The position numbers were made by a program, and so were the translations under genes. Below, piece by piece: positions 16,860 to 25,433 of a stretch of DNA of 64,000 bases (positions are counted from its first letter, which is position 1; each line of letters begins with the position of its first letter). The notes beneath the pieces were generated by a model. It saw only the letters and a program-made list of their open reading frames with translations. It was not told the DNA's origin and made no database searches. The stretch spans positions 1,364,001 to 1,428,000 of the forward strand of contig NZ_CP030048.1 in the NCBI RefSeq assembly GCF_015291665.1, given 5' to 3'. The DNA is from Bradyrhizobium sp. CCBAU 53338. GTDB taxonomy: Bacteria; Pseudomonadota; Alphaproteobacteria; Rhizobiales; Xanthobacteraceae.

Positions 16860-17576
16860 ATGAATGCAGCTGATATGAGCAACGTGGAACTGGCTTCCGA
16901 TAGTATCGTCGATCGCGTCTATGAACAGCTCAAGGCGATGGCCGTGAGCTATGAGTTCAAGCCGGGCGAACGACTCAACGAGGGTGAGCTGGCCAAGCGC
17001 CTCGGCGTCAGCCGCACGCCGCTGCGCGAAGCACTCAACCGCCTCAACACCGAAGGCTTCCTGCGCTTTACGCCGGGCAAGGGTTTCTTCTGCCGCGAGC
17101 TCGACGCGCATGAGATCTTCGATCTCTACGAGCTGCGCAAGTCGATCGAGGTCGCCTCGGTCCGCCTCGCCATCAAGCGCGCCAGGGACGAGGACATCGA
17201 CGCGCTGCTGAAATTCCTCGAAGCCACCGGTCCCGATCCGGGCGAACGCACATCGGTGGAGCTCGTCGAGCTGGACGAGACCTTCCACGAGCGGCTGATG
17301 GCGATGTCGAACAATGCCGAGATGCTGCGCGTGCTGCGCAACGTCAACGCCCGCATCCGCTTCGTGCGCTGGATCGACATGGACAGCATCAACCGCTCCA
17401 ATACCCAGGCCGAGCACCGTGCGGTCGTCGAGGGCCTGAAGGCGCGTAACGAAGAGGCTTGCGTGTCCGTGCTGGAGAAGCACATCGACCGCCGCCTCGA
17501 TCGCATCACCTCGGCGATCAAGGAAGGCTACGCGCAGATCTACATGCCGGCCGCGGCGCGGGCTGGGGCGAACTAG
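16860..17576 (+). CDS. GntR-family regulator, FCD (FadR) subfamily
   Basis: A 238-residue repressor-type protein: N-terminal winged helix (IVDRVYEQLKAMAV... RLNEGELAKRLGVSRTPLREALNRL) and a C-terminal FCD domain with metal-ligand-like residues in LDETFHERL, AEHRAVVEGL and LEKHID. FCD regulators usually sense organic acids and control the genes next to them. ATGs at 16860 and 16875 are both possible; an upstream reading from 16806 adds an unlikely Cys/Arg segment. It ends the plus-strand catabolic run and is the natural candidate regulator of the island. Confidence 0.85.
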   Translation: MNAADMSNVELASDSIVDRVYEQLKAMAVSYEFKPGERLNEGELAKRLGVSRTPLREALNRLNTEGFLRFTPGKGFFCRELDAHEIFDLYELRKSIEVASVRLAIKRARDEDIDALLKFLEATGPDPGERTSVELVELDETFHERLMAMSNNAEMLRVLRNVNARIRFVRWIDMDSINRSNTQAEHRAVVEGLKARNEEACVSVLEKHIDRRLDRITSAIKEGYAQIYMPAAARAGAN

Positions 17577-17605
17577 CCTCCGAGCCGCAACGACGGTGTC
17601 GTCCG

Positions 17606-17756
17606 TTCTCCCTCTGTGGGAGAAGGTGGCGCGAAGCGCCGGATGAGGGGTATCTCTCGGCGTGTACTGATGCGTATGAGTGCTCGGGGAGATACCCCTC
17701 ACCCCGGCGAGCGTGGATCGACCTGCGGCGATGCCCTCTCCCACAAGGGGAGAGGC
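17606..17756. repeat. Palindromic dispersed repeat (REP/MITE-like), about 150 bp
   Basis: An imperfect long inverted repeat fills most of the 314-base gap between the GntR gene and the next coding region. The inner arms are a perfect 13-base pair (TGAGGGGTATCTC at 17644-17656 and its complement at 17689-17701). The outer arms are CCCTCTGTGGGAGAAGG-like and CCCTCTCCCACAAGGGGAG-like. Such 'CTCTCCC...GGGAGAG / GCGCGAAGCGCC' palindromes are common between genes in Bradyrhizobium and relatives, which is established knowledge rather than something seen here. It could act as a transcript end for the regulator gene. Confidence 0.6.
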
Positions 17757-17890
17757 GCAGTCATGTGCAGTTGCTCCATGACGACAAAAGTCAGCTATAC
17801 AATCCTTCAATACCTGTTCGTGCCAGACGGTCAGAGCTTTCACGTCCAAACATCGCTAGAGTGCCGCTCGAAATTCACGGAGACCTCGCG

Positions 17891-18421
17891 GTGCATAGTC
17901 CCCAACCCAATCCCGAAATTGACTGGCCGTCCGAGCTCTATCGCGTCCTCAAGGCCGCCGACGTCCGCCAGATGTCCTACGTCCCAGATGCCGGCCACAG
18001 CCAGCTCATCCGCATGTTTTCCGCCGACGTTGATGTCACCACCAATGTGTTGACGACGGAAGAGGAAGGCATCGCGATCGCCGCGGGCGCATGGCTTGGC
18101 GGCCAGCGTAGCGTGCTGCTGATGCAGTCGAGCGGGGTCGGCAATTGCATCAATATGCTGTCGCTGTCGGCGATCGGCCGCTTTCCGCTGCTGATGCTGG
18201 TGACGATGCGCGGCGAATGGGCCGAGTTCAATCCCTGGCAGGTGCCGATGAGCCGGGCGACGCAGCCCTCGCTGGAAGCGATCGGGCTGAAGGTGATGCG
18301 GGCCGAGACGGCAGAGGACCTGGTCGAGACCGTCGAATCCGCTGCAGCGCTCGCCTACGGGTCCGACCAGCAGATCGCCGTCCTGATCGGGCAACGCCTG
18401 ATCGGCAAGAAGAAGTGGTGA
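17891..18421 (+). CDS. TPP enzyme, N-terminal (Pyr) subunit, sulfopyruvate-decarboxylase-alpha-like
   Basis: A 176-residue protein holding only the N-terminal pyrimidine-binding domain of a TPP enzyme: the activating Glu lies in TTEEEGIAIAAGAWLGG, followed by VLLMQSSGVGNCIN. The matching PP domain is encoded by the next gene five bases later, the same split arrangement as the ComD/ComE sulfopyruvate decarboxylase and phosphonopyruvate-decarboxylase-like enzymes. The GTG start at 17891 has GGAG eight bases upstream; a GTG at 17861 is also in frame but lacks a ribosome site. Decarboxylation of a 2-oxo acid with an acidic side group is a reasonable inference. Confidence 0.75.
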   Translation: MHSPQPNPEIDWPSELYRVLKAADVRQMSYVPDAGHSQLIRMFSADVDVTTNVLTTEEEGIAIAAGAWLGGQRSVLLMQSSGVGNCINMLSLSAIGRFPLLMLVTMRGEWAEFNPWQVPMSRATQPSLEAIGLKVMRAETAEDLVETVESAAALAYGSDQQIAVLIGQRLIGKKKW

Positions 18422-18426
18422 TAGCG

Positions 18427-19017
18427 ATGTCCAATGCTTCCCAACTCGATCGCCGCGTTGCTGTCGCGGCTCTCCTGAAGAATCGCTGCGACACGCTGGT
18501 CGTGTCCGGCCTGGGTTCGCCGACCTACGATTTGCATGCGACGGGCGACCGCGACGACAACTTTTATCTCTGGGGCGCCATGGGCGGCGCCGCGCTGATC
18601 GGCCTTGGCCTTGCGCAGGCCCAGCCTTCCAGGCGCGTCCTCGCTTTGACCGGCGACGGCGAGCAACTGATGGGACTCGGAGGTATCGCCACCATCGGCG
18701 TCGCGCGACCGCGCAATCTCGACATCGTCGTGATCGACAACCAGCATTTTGGCGAGACCGGCATGCAGGCGAGCCACACCGGCCGCGGTGTCGATCTCAC
18801 GGCGATCGCGACGGCCTGTGGCTTTGCCGCGACGGCCACTGCGCGAACGCTCGAGGAGGTGCAGCGCCTCGCCGCACAAATTGCCGAGCCGGCCGATGGC
18901 CCGCGGCTTTTTGTCATCAAGGTCAGGGCCGAAAATCCACCGCGTTCGCTGCCCTCGCGCGATGCCGTCTTTATCAAGAACCGGTTCCGTGCTCATCTCG
19001 GCTTTGCGGCGGCCTAG
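18427..19017 (+). CDS. TPP enzyme, C-terminal (PP) subunit, sulfopyruvate-decarboxylase-beta-like
   Basis: A 196-residue partner of the preceding subunit. The Mg/diphosphate-binding motif GDGEQLMGLGGIATI ... VVIDNQHFGETG is present, preceded by LWGAMGGAALIGLGLAQAQP, as in the PP domain of sulfopyruvate or phosphonopyruvate decarboxylases. The two subunits would form the active site at their interface. It is followed 56 bases later by an SDR that could reduce the aldehyde product. Substrate unknown; an acidic 2-oxo acid such as sulfopyruvate is only a suggestion from family. Confidence 0.78.
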   Translation: MSNASQLDRRVAVAALLKNRCDTLVVSGLGSPTYDLHATGDRDDNFYLWGAMGGAALIGLGLAQAQPSRRVLALTGDGEQLMGLGGIATIGVARPRNLDIVVIDNQHFGETGMQASHTGRGVDLTAIATACGFAATATARTLEEVQRLAAQIAEPADGPRLFVIKVRAENPPRSLPSRDAVFIKNRFRAHLGFAAA

Positions 19018-19073
19018 CCTTCGGTCCTGATCCGGCGTAGGCCTGCCGCAAGCAGCTATTCTGGAGTGAGACC

Positions 19074-19856
19074 ATGAAACTATCCGGCAAGGTCGCCGCC
19101 ATCACCGGCGCAGCACGCGGTATCGGCAAGGCCTGTGCAAAGCGATTCCTCGATGACGGCGTCAAGGTCGTCATCTCGGATGTCGATGCCGAGGGGCTGG
19201 CCGCAACGGCTGCCGAACTGGGCCGGCCCGATGCCTTGCGGACCGTGGTCGGCAATGTCGCCAAGCGCGCTGACGTGGATCAGCTCGTCGCGACTGCCGT
19301 GAAGGAGTTCGGCCGGCTCGACATCATGGTCAACAATGCCGGCGTCGCGCGCAATCGCGACATCCTGGAAATCTCCGAAGCGGAATTCGACGAAATCATC
19401 GGCATCAATCTGAAGGGCGCGTTCTTCGGCGTGCAGGCGGCGGCGAAGCAGATGATCGCGCAAGGCAGCGGCGGCGGAGTGATCATCAACATGTCCTCGG
19501 TGAACGCGCTGCTGGCGATCCCGGCGCTTGCGACCTACGCCATGTCGAAGGGCGGCATGAAGCAGCTGACGTCGGTCGCCGCCGTCGCGCTCGCCCCGCA
19601 CAACATCCGCGTCGTCGCAGTCGGGCCAGGCACGATCTTGACAGACATGGTGGCGTCGTCGATCTACACCTCCGAGGATGCCCGCAGGACCGTGATGTCC
19701 CGTACGCCGGCCGGCCGTGGCGGCGAGCCGAGCGAGGTCGCCTCCGTCGTCGCGTTCCTCGCCAGCGACGATGCGTCCTACATCACCGGCCAAACGATCT
19801 ATCCCGATGGCGGCCGCCTGATCCTGAATTACACGGTGCCGGTGAAGGACAAGTAG
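19074..19856 (+). CDS. Short-chain dehydrogenase/reductase (classical SDR)
   Basis: A 260-residue NAD(P)-dependent oxidoreductase. It shows TGAARGIG at 11-18 for the dinucleotide, DVDAEGL after the second strand (an Asp there favours NAD), NNAGV, the catalytic Ser in NMSSVNALL, and Tyr/Lys in YAMSKGG. SDRs of this size reduce or oxidise alcohols, aldehydes and hydroxy acids. Position behind the split TPP decarboxylase suggests it acts on the product. Only seven bases separate its stop from the stop of the convergent IclR gene. Confidence 0.9.
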   Translation: MKLSGKVAAITGAARGIGKACAKRFLDDGVKVVISDVDAEGLAATAAELGRPDALRTVVGNVAKRADVDQLVATAVKEFGRLDIMVNNAGVARNRDILEISEAEFDEIIGINLKGAFFGVQAAAKQMIAQGSGGGVIINMSSVNALLAIPALATYAMSKGGMKQLTSVAAVALAPHNIRVVAVGPGTILTDMVASSIYTSEDARRTVMSRTPAGRGGEPSEVASVVAFLASDDASYITGQTIYPDGGRLILNYTVPVKDK

Positions 19857-19863
19857 GGCTCGT

Positions 19864-20658
19864 TCACTCCGCCGCCGCCGTCATCCCGTAGCCAAGTCGC
19901 TTCGAGATCCCGCCCGCGCAATCGCGCAGGGCGTGAGCGATCGGGCTGTCCCAGCGCGCATCAAAAGTGCCTTCCGGACCCATCGCGGTGATGACAAGCG
20001 CGACATGTCCTGAATGATCGAACACTGGCGCCGAGAATGCATTGACGCCGGGCAGGGGATCGCCGAGGGCGCGGGCAAGGCCGTGCTTGCGGACCTCCGC
20101 CAGCATTTCTGCGACCTTGGCGCCTTTCACCGCCCGCTTCGGATTGTAGCCGACGCCCTGGCGATCGAGCCCGCTTTCAAGTGCGGCATTGATCGTCTTC
20201 TCCGGCAGGAAGGCCGCGAAGGCGCGGCCCGTGGCGGTCTCCAGCAGCGCCATCACCGAGCCGGCGCGCATCACGATGTGGACGGGCTGGCCGGGCTCCT
20301 CGAGCTGCACCACGGTCGGACCATGCGTGCCCCAGACCGCGAGCGAGACGGCGTGGCCGATCTGGCTTGCCAGCGCTGCGATCTTCGGCTGCGCGATGCG
20401 CACGCCGGAGAGGCGGCGCAGGCTGATCAGGCCGAGCTCGAGCGCCAGCGCGCCGATCTCGTAGCGGCCGGTGGTCTCGTCCTGCTCGATCAGGCCAATG
20501 CGGGAGAAGCTGGCGAGATAAGGATGCGCCTTGGCCGGCGTCATCCCGGCTTCGCGGGCGAGATCGCGCAGCATCATCGGCTCGCCGCTTCTGGCGAGCG
20601 CGCGGAGCAATTCTCCGCCGACCTCGATCGACTGGATGCCGCGGCTTTCTCTCTTCAT
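19864..20658 (-). CDS. IclR-family transcriptional regulator
   Basis: A 264-residue regulator with an N-terminal winged helix (SIEVGGELLRALARSGEPMMLRDLAREAGMTPAKAHPYLASFSRIGLI) and a C-terminal IclR effector domain (about 85-255; VVQLEEPGQPVHIVMRAGSVMALLETATGRAFAAFLP). The start at 20658 gives a normal N terminus for the family. It is the last gene of a minus-strand run behind the binding protein (22421) and flavoprotein (20679), 20 bases after the latter, so it probably regulates that operon. Confidence 0.87.
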   Translation of the reverse strand: MKRESRGIQSIEVGGELLRALARSGEPMMLRDLAREAGMTPAKAHPYLASFSRIGLIEQDETTGRYEIGALALELGLISLRRLSGVRIAQPKIAALASQIGHAVSLAVWGTHGPTVVQLEEPGQPVHIVMRAGSVMALLETATGRAFAAFLPEKTINAALESGLDRQGVGYNPKRAVKGAKVAEMLAEVRKHGLARALGDPLPGVNAFSAPVFDHSGHVALVITAMGPEGTFDARWDSPIAHALRDCAGGISKRLGYGMTAAAE

Positions 20659-20678
20659 GCGCCTCCGATGCGATTCGC

Positions 20679-22412
20679 CTACGCCGCGTTGCGCTTCGCG
20701 GCGCTGTCGGCGAGATGTCGTCCGGCAATGTAGCCGAAGGTCAGCGCCGGCCCAAGCGTGATGCCGGCGCCGGGATAGTTGCCGCCCATGATGCTCGCCA
20801 TGTCGTTGCCGGCGGCATAGAGCCCGGGAATCACCCGTCCTTCCGCGTCCAGCGCCCGCGCGTTCTCGTCGGTGACGATGCCGGCATAGGTGCCGAGATC
20901 GCCGACCACCATCTTGATGGCATAGAACGGGCCGTTCTCGATCGGCGCGATGCAAGGGTTCGGGCCGTGCATGGCGTCACCCTGGTAGCGGTTATAGGCT
21001 TTTGAGCCTTTGCCGAAGGTGGCGTCGTGCCCCAGCGGCGCGGTCGTGTTGAACTGCTTGACGGTATCCGTGAATGCCTTCGCATCGATGCCGGCTTTCG
21101 CCGCCAGCGCCTCCAGCGTGTCGCCGCGCATGAGGTAGCCGGTCGCGAGGTGATGACCCAGCGGCATCGGGAACGGCGGCACGCAGCCGAGGCCGTATTT
21201 CCGCAGCGTCTTGTGATCGCAGACGAGATAGGCTGCGATCTCCTCGCTCGGTTGTGCAGCCTTGATCATGGCCTGGACGAAGTCGTGATAGGAGTTGCCC
21301 TCGTTGGCAAAGCGCTTGCCGTCGCGCATCACTGCGATCACCCCGGGCTTGGCGCGGTCGATGAAATGCGGCATCACGCCCTTCGAGCCGTCCTTGCGTG
21401 TGGTCAGCGACACCGGCACCCACGCCGCCGCGTTCGGCAAGCGGTCCTCGACATGCCCGCCCGCGCTTTCGGCAAGACGCAGGCCGTCGCCGGTGTTGCC
21501 GAGGGGGCCGGGTGAATAGTGCTCATTGCCGGTCGGCGCGTGCGGGAACATCTTCTTGCGCCGCTCGACATCATGCGGGAAGCCGCCGCAGGCGAGCACG
21601 ACGCCCGCGCGCGCACGGATGCGGACGTCGCGGCCCTCACGCGACACGATCGCACCGGTGACAGCGCCGTTCTCGACCGTCAGCTCGCTTACCGGCGAGG
21701 ACAACCACATCGGGATCTTCAGATCCTGCGCGGATTTGGCGAGACGCCCCGCCAGCGCATTGCCGTTGGTCAGGGTCATGCCGCGGCCGTAGCGCAGCAC
21801 ATCCATCAGGTGCCGCGACAGGCGCTTGGCGACGTACACCGCCGAGGTCAGCGACTTCGTCACCCGCATGAAATGGATGATCTCCTTGCCGCTTCCCAGC
21901 ATCATGCCGAACACGGTGAGCTCGGGCAGCGGCATGCCGAGCGTCTTGATGAGGTCGCCGAGTTCGCGGCCGTCGAACGGGCGTGTCACCATCGAGCGGC
22001 CGCCCTGCGCGCCGCCGGGTGCCTCGGCGTGATAGTCCGGGAAGACCAGCGGCATGTCGAAGCGCAGCGCGGTTTTGCCGGTGAAGAAGTCGACGGCCTC
22101 GGGGCCGGCACTGAGGAACGCATCGACCCGCGCCGCGTCAAAATTGTTGCCGGCCTCGTGGTGCAGATAGGTGCGCGCCTGCTCCGGCGTCTCCGCGATG
22201 CCGTACGCCCTCGCCAGCGACGTCCCGGGGATCCACAGCCAGCCGCCGGAGCGGGCGGTGGTGCCGCCGAAGCGCGGCTCCTTCTCGATGATCAGCACGT
22301 CGAGGCCGCGGTGCCGCGCCGTGATCGCCGCCGACATGCCGGAGCATCCCGATCCGGCCACGAGCACATCGCACTCGTAGGTTTCGCTCGCGTTGCGCTC
22401 GTTGCCGGCCAT
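20679..22412 (-). CDS. FAD-dependent oxidoreductase, fumarate reductase/3-ketosteroid dehydrogenase-like
   Basis: A 577-residue flavoprotein of the FAD_binding_2 family. The N-terminal dinucleotide site is CDVLVAGSGCSGMSAAITARHRGLDVLIIEKE with FGGTTARSGGW after it; the C-terminal FAD-contact region reads VIPGLYAAGNDMASIMGGNYPGAGITLGPALTFGYIAGR. The fold is shared by fumarate reductase, urocanate reductase and ketosteroid delta-1-dehydrogenase; the Tyr-Pro-Gly-Ala-Gly motif near the end is of the KstD-like sort. It would dehydrogenate or reduce a C=C bond in an unknown compound. It is flanked in the operon by a binding protein gene (8 bases upstream) and an IclR gene. Confidence 0.86.
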   Translation of the reverse strand: MAGNERNASETYECDVLVAGSGCSGMSAAITARHRGLDVLIIEKEPRFGGTTARSGGWLWIPGTSLARAYGIAETPEQARTYLHHEAGNNFDAARVDAFLSAGPEAVDFFTGKTALRFDMPLVFPDYHAEAPGGAQGGRSMVTRPFDGRELGDLIKTLGMPLPELTVFGMMLGSGKEIIHFMRVTKSLTSAVYVAKRLSRHLMDVLRYGRGMTLTNGNALAGRLAKSAQDLKIPMWLSSPVSELTVENGAVTGAIVSREGRDVRIRARAGVVLACGGFPHDVERRKKMFPHAPTGNEHYSPGPLGNTGDGLRLAESAGGHVEDRLPNAAAWVPVSLTTRKDGSKGVMPHFIDRAKPGVIAVMRDGKRFANEGNSYHDFVQAMIKAAQPSEEIAAYLVCDHKTLRKYGLGCVPPFPMPLGHHLATGYLMRGDTLEALAAKAGIDAKAFTDTVKQFNTTAPLGHDATFGKGSKAYNRYQGDAMHGPNPCIAPIENGPFYAIKMVVGDLGTYAGIVTDENARALDAEGRVIPGLYAAGNDMASIMGGNYPGAGITLGPALTFGYIAGRHLADSAAKRNAA

Positions 22413-22420
22413 GCCTCACC

Positions 22421-23635
22421 TCACTTCTTCAACAGCGGACATTTGGACTCGGAGACCGGACGGAAGGCGTCCTCGCCCTTCACGGTCTTGATGATCTCCA
22501 GATAGTCCCAGGGCTCCTTCGACTGCTCCGGCGACTTCACCCTGGCCAGGTACATGTCGCGGATGACGCGGCCGTCCTCACGGAGCTTGCCGCCGTGGAC
22601 GAAGGTATCCTCGATCGGCAGTTCGCGCATCTTCGCCATCACCTTGGCCGGATCGTCGGTGCCCGCGGCCTTGATGGCCTTGAGATAATGCAGCACCGAG
22701 CCGTAGACGCCGGTGTGGATCATGGTCGGCATCACATTGGTGCGGGCGAAGAATTTCCTGGACCAGGCGCGCGTCTGCTCGTCCGTGTTCCAGTACGACG
22801 CGGTCGTCATGTAGGTGCCCTGTGCCGACTTCAGCCCGATCGCATGCACGTCGGTGTCGAACATCAGGAGGCCGACGAGCTTCTGGCCGCCCTGCACGAG
22901 GCCGAACTCGCCCGATTGCTTGATGGCGTTGTCGGTGTCCTGGCCGGCATTGGCGAAGGCGACGACGTCGGCCTTCGAGCTTTGCGCCTGCAGCGCGAAG
23001 GAGGAGAAGTCCGCGGTGTTGGTCGGATGCTTCACGCCGCCGAGCACCTTGCCGCCCATCTCGTTGATGAAGCGCGTCGCGTCCTTCTCGAGCTGCTGGC
23101 CGAAGGCATAGTCCGCGGTGATGAAGTACCAGGATTTTCCGCCCTCCTTGATCACGGCGGAGGCCGTCACCTTGGACAGCGCGTAGGTGTCGTAGGTGAA
23201 GTGCACGGTGTTAGGGCTGCACAGCTCGTCGGTCAGCGAGCTCGCGCCGGGGCCGGAGAGCAGGGCGATCTTGTTGCGCTCGCGCACCATGTTGTGCACG
23301 GCGATCGCGATGCCGGAATTGGGGATATCGGCGACCGCGTCGACCTTGCCGTTGTCGAACCAGCCGCGCACGATGTTGACGCCGACGTCGGTCTTCATCT
23401 GGTGATCGGCGCTGATGATCTCGATCGGCTTGCCGAGCACGGTTGGCCCGAACTCCTCCACCGCCATCCTGGCCGCCTCGACCGAACCCGGCCCCGAGTT
23501 GTCGCGGCCCCAGCTCGACAGATCCGTCAGCACGCCGATCCGCACCACGTCGTCGGAGACTTGCGCGCTGGCGACCGTGGTCGTGGCAGCAGAAATCATG
23601 GCAGCGAGCATGGCGCAGGCCAAAAGCCCTCTCAT
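22421..23635 (-). CDS. ABC transporter substrate-binding protein, branched-chain amino acid (LivK) type
   Basis: A 404-residue periplasmic binding protein (Peripla_BP_6). The signal peptide spans about residues 1-24 (cut after ASA). The domain begins DVVRIGVLTDLSSWGRDNSGPGSVEAARMAVEEFG and includes WYFITADYAFGQQLEKDATRFINEMGGKVLGGVKHP, characteristic of the group that binds amino acids, aromatic acids or amides. No permease or ATPase gene accompanies it; instead a flavoprotein and an IclR gene follow in the same operon. It is divergent from an MHS symporter gene. Confidence 0.88.
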   Translation of the reverse strand: MRGLLACAMLAAMISAATTTVASAQVSDDVVRIGVLTDLSSWGRDNSGPGSVEAARMAVEEFGPTVLGKPIEIISADHQMKTDVGVNIVRGWFDNGKVDAVADIPNSGIAIAVHNMVRERNKIALLSGPGASSLTDELCSPNTVHFTYDTYALSKVTASAVIKEGGKSWYFITADYAFGQQLEKDATRFINEMGGKVLGGVKHPTNTADFSSFALQAQSSKADVVAFANAGQDTDNAIKQSGEFGLVQGGQKLVGLLMFDTDVHAIGLKSAQGTYMTTASYWNTDEQTRAWSRKFFARTNVMPTMIHTGVYGSVLHYLKAIKAAGTDDPAKVMAKMRELPIEDTFVHGGKLREDGRVIRDMYLARVKSPEQSKEPWDYLEIIKTVKGEDAFRPVSESKCPLLKK

Positions 23636-23693
23636 CGAAGTTTCCTCTCTTTCATGGGCCGCTTGGCGCGGCCGGATGTTTCGGCAAAGTTAG

Positions 23694-23727
23694 ATATTAG
23701 CAAATAAGTTTGTCAATAGCGAATAAG
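23694..23727. promoter_or_regulatory. Direct-repeat candidate operator with a -10-like element
   Basis: TAGCAAATAAG (23698-23708) and TAGCGAATAAG (23717-23727) are 11-base direct repeats with one mismatch, 19 bases apart (near two helical turns). On the minus strand the left end reads TAATAT (23694-23699), a plausible -10 for the binding-protein operon. The region lies in the divergent gap before the MHS symporter gene and may be the site for the IclR protein encoded at 19864-20658. Confidence 0.35.
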
Positions 23728-23863
23728 AGGCGCTTCGCCCGGACGACGGTGAGGTGGCGGCGGTGCGAACATCACGCGTCGTGATCACGGTCGCATACAA
23801 TGCTCCTCCAGGTTGCAACCCCAGCAGCGATTGGCCATGATGCCCTGTGGAATCGTGGGGCGG

Positions 23864-25171
23864 ATGGCAATGACTGTTGCAACGGGGGTCTCCGGCGAAG
23901 CGGAGCGGTCGACGACGGCGCATGTGGTGTGGGCAAGTGCGCTCGGCACCGCGATCGAGTGGTACGACTTCCTGATCTACGGCACCGCCGCCGCACTCGT
24001 GCTCAACAAGCTGTTCTTCCCCAGCTTCGATCCCTTCCTCGGCACGCTGGCGGCGTTCTCGACCTATGCGGTCGGATTCGTGGCGCGGCCGATCGGCGGC
24101 GCCATCATCGGGCATTACGGCGACCGGCTCGGACGCAAGACAATGCTGGTCGCGACCATGATCGCGATGGGGCTCGGCACGTTCCTGATCGGCTGCCTGC
24201 CGACCTACAGCCAGATCGGCGTCTGGGCGCCGATCCTGCTCGTCATCCTGCGCTTCATCCAGGGGATCGGGCTCGGCGGCGAGTGGAGCGGTGCGGTCGT
24301 CATGGTGGTCGAGCATGCCGGCAACCGCCGCGGCTTCTACGGCAGCCTGGTGCAAATAGGCTTTCCCGTCGGCGTCGCGGCGTCCACCGGCATCTTCGGA
24401 CTGATGACGCAACTGCCTGAAGCGGATTTCCTGAGCTGGGGCTGGCGTGTGCCGTTCCTGATCAGCATTTTGCTGGTCGGCATCGGCTTCATCGTACGGC
24501 TGAGGCTCGCCGAGACACCGCACTTCAAGGAAGTGGTCGAGCGCAAGGAGGTGCTGGCGCAGCCGGTCTGGGAAGTGCTGCGGCGTGACTGGCGCAGCTT
24601 TCTGCTGGCGATCGGCATCACGGTGTCCGAGGTCGGGCTCGCCTATCTCCTCACCGTGTTCGTCGTGGTTTATGCCACGGCAAAGCTCGGCGTCCCGCGC
24701 CAGGTGATCCTGAATGCCGTCGTCTATGCGGCAATCGTCGAGTTCGCGACGCTGCCGCTTGCCGGCTGGCTCTCCGATATCTTCGGTCGCAAGGCGCTCT
24801 ATCTCGCCGGCGCCGTGTTCACGGTGGCGCTGGCGTTTCCGCTGTTCTGGTTCCTGAACACAAAGGAGCCGGTACTGATCACGCTGGCACTCGTCGTCAC
24901 GATGACGCTGACGCATGCGCTGCTGTTCGGACCGAAGGCCGCGTTCATGCCGGAGCTGTTTCGCACCCAGGTGCGCTACAGCGGCGCCTCGTTAGGGGCA
25001 AATGTCGCAGCCGCGCTGAGCGGCGGCTTCTCGCCGCTGATCGCAACCGCGCTGCTGGCCTGGGCCGGCTCCTACTGGCCGGTGTCGCTCTACATCATCG
25101 CGCTCTCGATCGTCACGATCATCGCGACGCTGATGACGCCGGAGACGGCGCGCGACACGCTCAAGTCCTGA
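23864..25171 (+). CDS. MFS transporter, metabolite:H+ symporter (MHS) family
   Basis: About 435 residues with twelve membrane segments. The first helix reads SALGTAIEWYDFLIYGTAAALVLNKLFFPSFDP, the hallmark of the MHS group (shikimate, alpha-ketoglutarate, proline/betaine and similar symporters), followed by the loop GHYGDRLGRKTMLV and RFIQGIGLGGEWSGAV. Two ATGs (23864 and 23870) are possible; reading from 23813 adds a Met/Gln-rich stretch without support. It imports an organic acid or zwitterion. It is divergent from the flavoprotein operon and may carry the same compound. Confidence 0.85.
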   Translation: MAMTVATGVSGEAERSTTAHVVWASALGTAIEWYDFLIYGTAAALVLNKLFFPSFDPFLGTLAAFSTYAVGFVARPIGGAIIGHYGDRLGRKTMLVATMIAMGLGTFLIGCLPTYSQIGVWAPILLVILRFIQGIGLGGEWSGAVVMVVEHAGNRRGFYGSLVQIGFPVGVAASTGIFGLMTQLPEADFLSWGWRVPFLISILLVGIGFIVRLRLAETPHFKEVVERKEVLAQPVWEVLRRDWRSFLLAIGITVSEVGLAYLLTVFVVVYATAKLGVPRQVILNAVVYAAIVEFATLPLAGWLSDIFGRKALYLAGAVFTVALAFPLFWFLNTKEPVLITLALVVTMTLTHALLFGPKAAFMPELFRTQVRYSGASLGANVAAALSGGFSPLIATALLAWAGSYWPVSLYIIALSIVTIIATLMTPETARDTLKS

Positions 25172-25199
25172 GGCAATTCGTCATCATCTCTGCTGCTCG

Positions 25200-25220
25200 A
25201 ACGGGCCGGCGAGGCCCGTT
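25200..25220 (+). terminator. Hairpin behind the MHS gene, possible terminator
   Basis: AACGGGCC and GGCCCGTT form a perfect 8-base-pair stem around a 5-base loop, 28 bases after the MHS stop codon. No T-run follows, so it may act as a weak or factor-dependent terminator. Confidence 0.4.
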
Positions 25221-25433
25221 GCCAAGCCTTGCATGCACGGCCTGACGCCTTCTTATGCGTGCCTGCCGAAAGCCGATGCAGCGGCCTGATCCATTAGCCG
25301 CGTTTATGCAGCGGATTTTTACTTCCAATTTTACTTCGCAAAATCTCGGCCATAGCCTCACGCGCAACTGATCACCAAGCAGCCGATCAATGGCGATCGG
25401 TACGCGCGTTCATCGTAACCAACGAGGGTTGCC

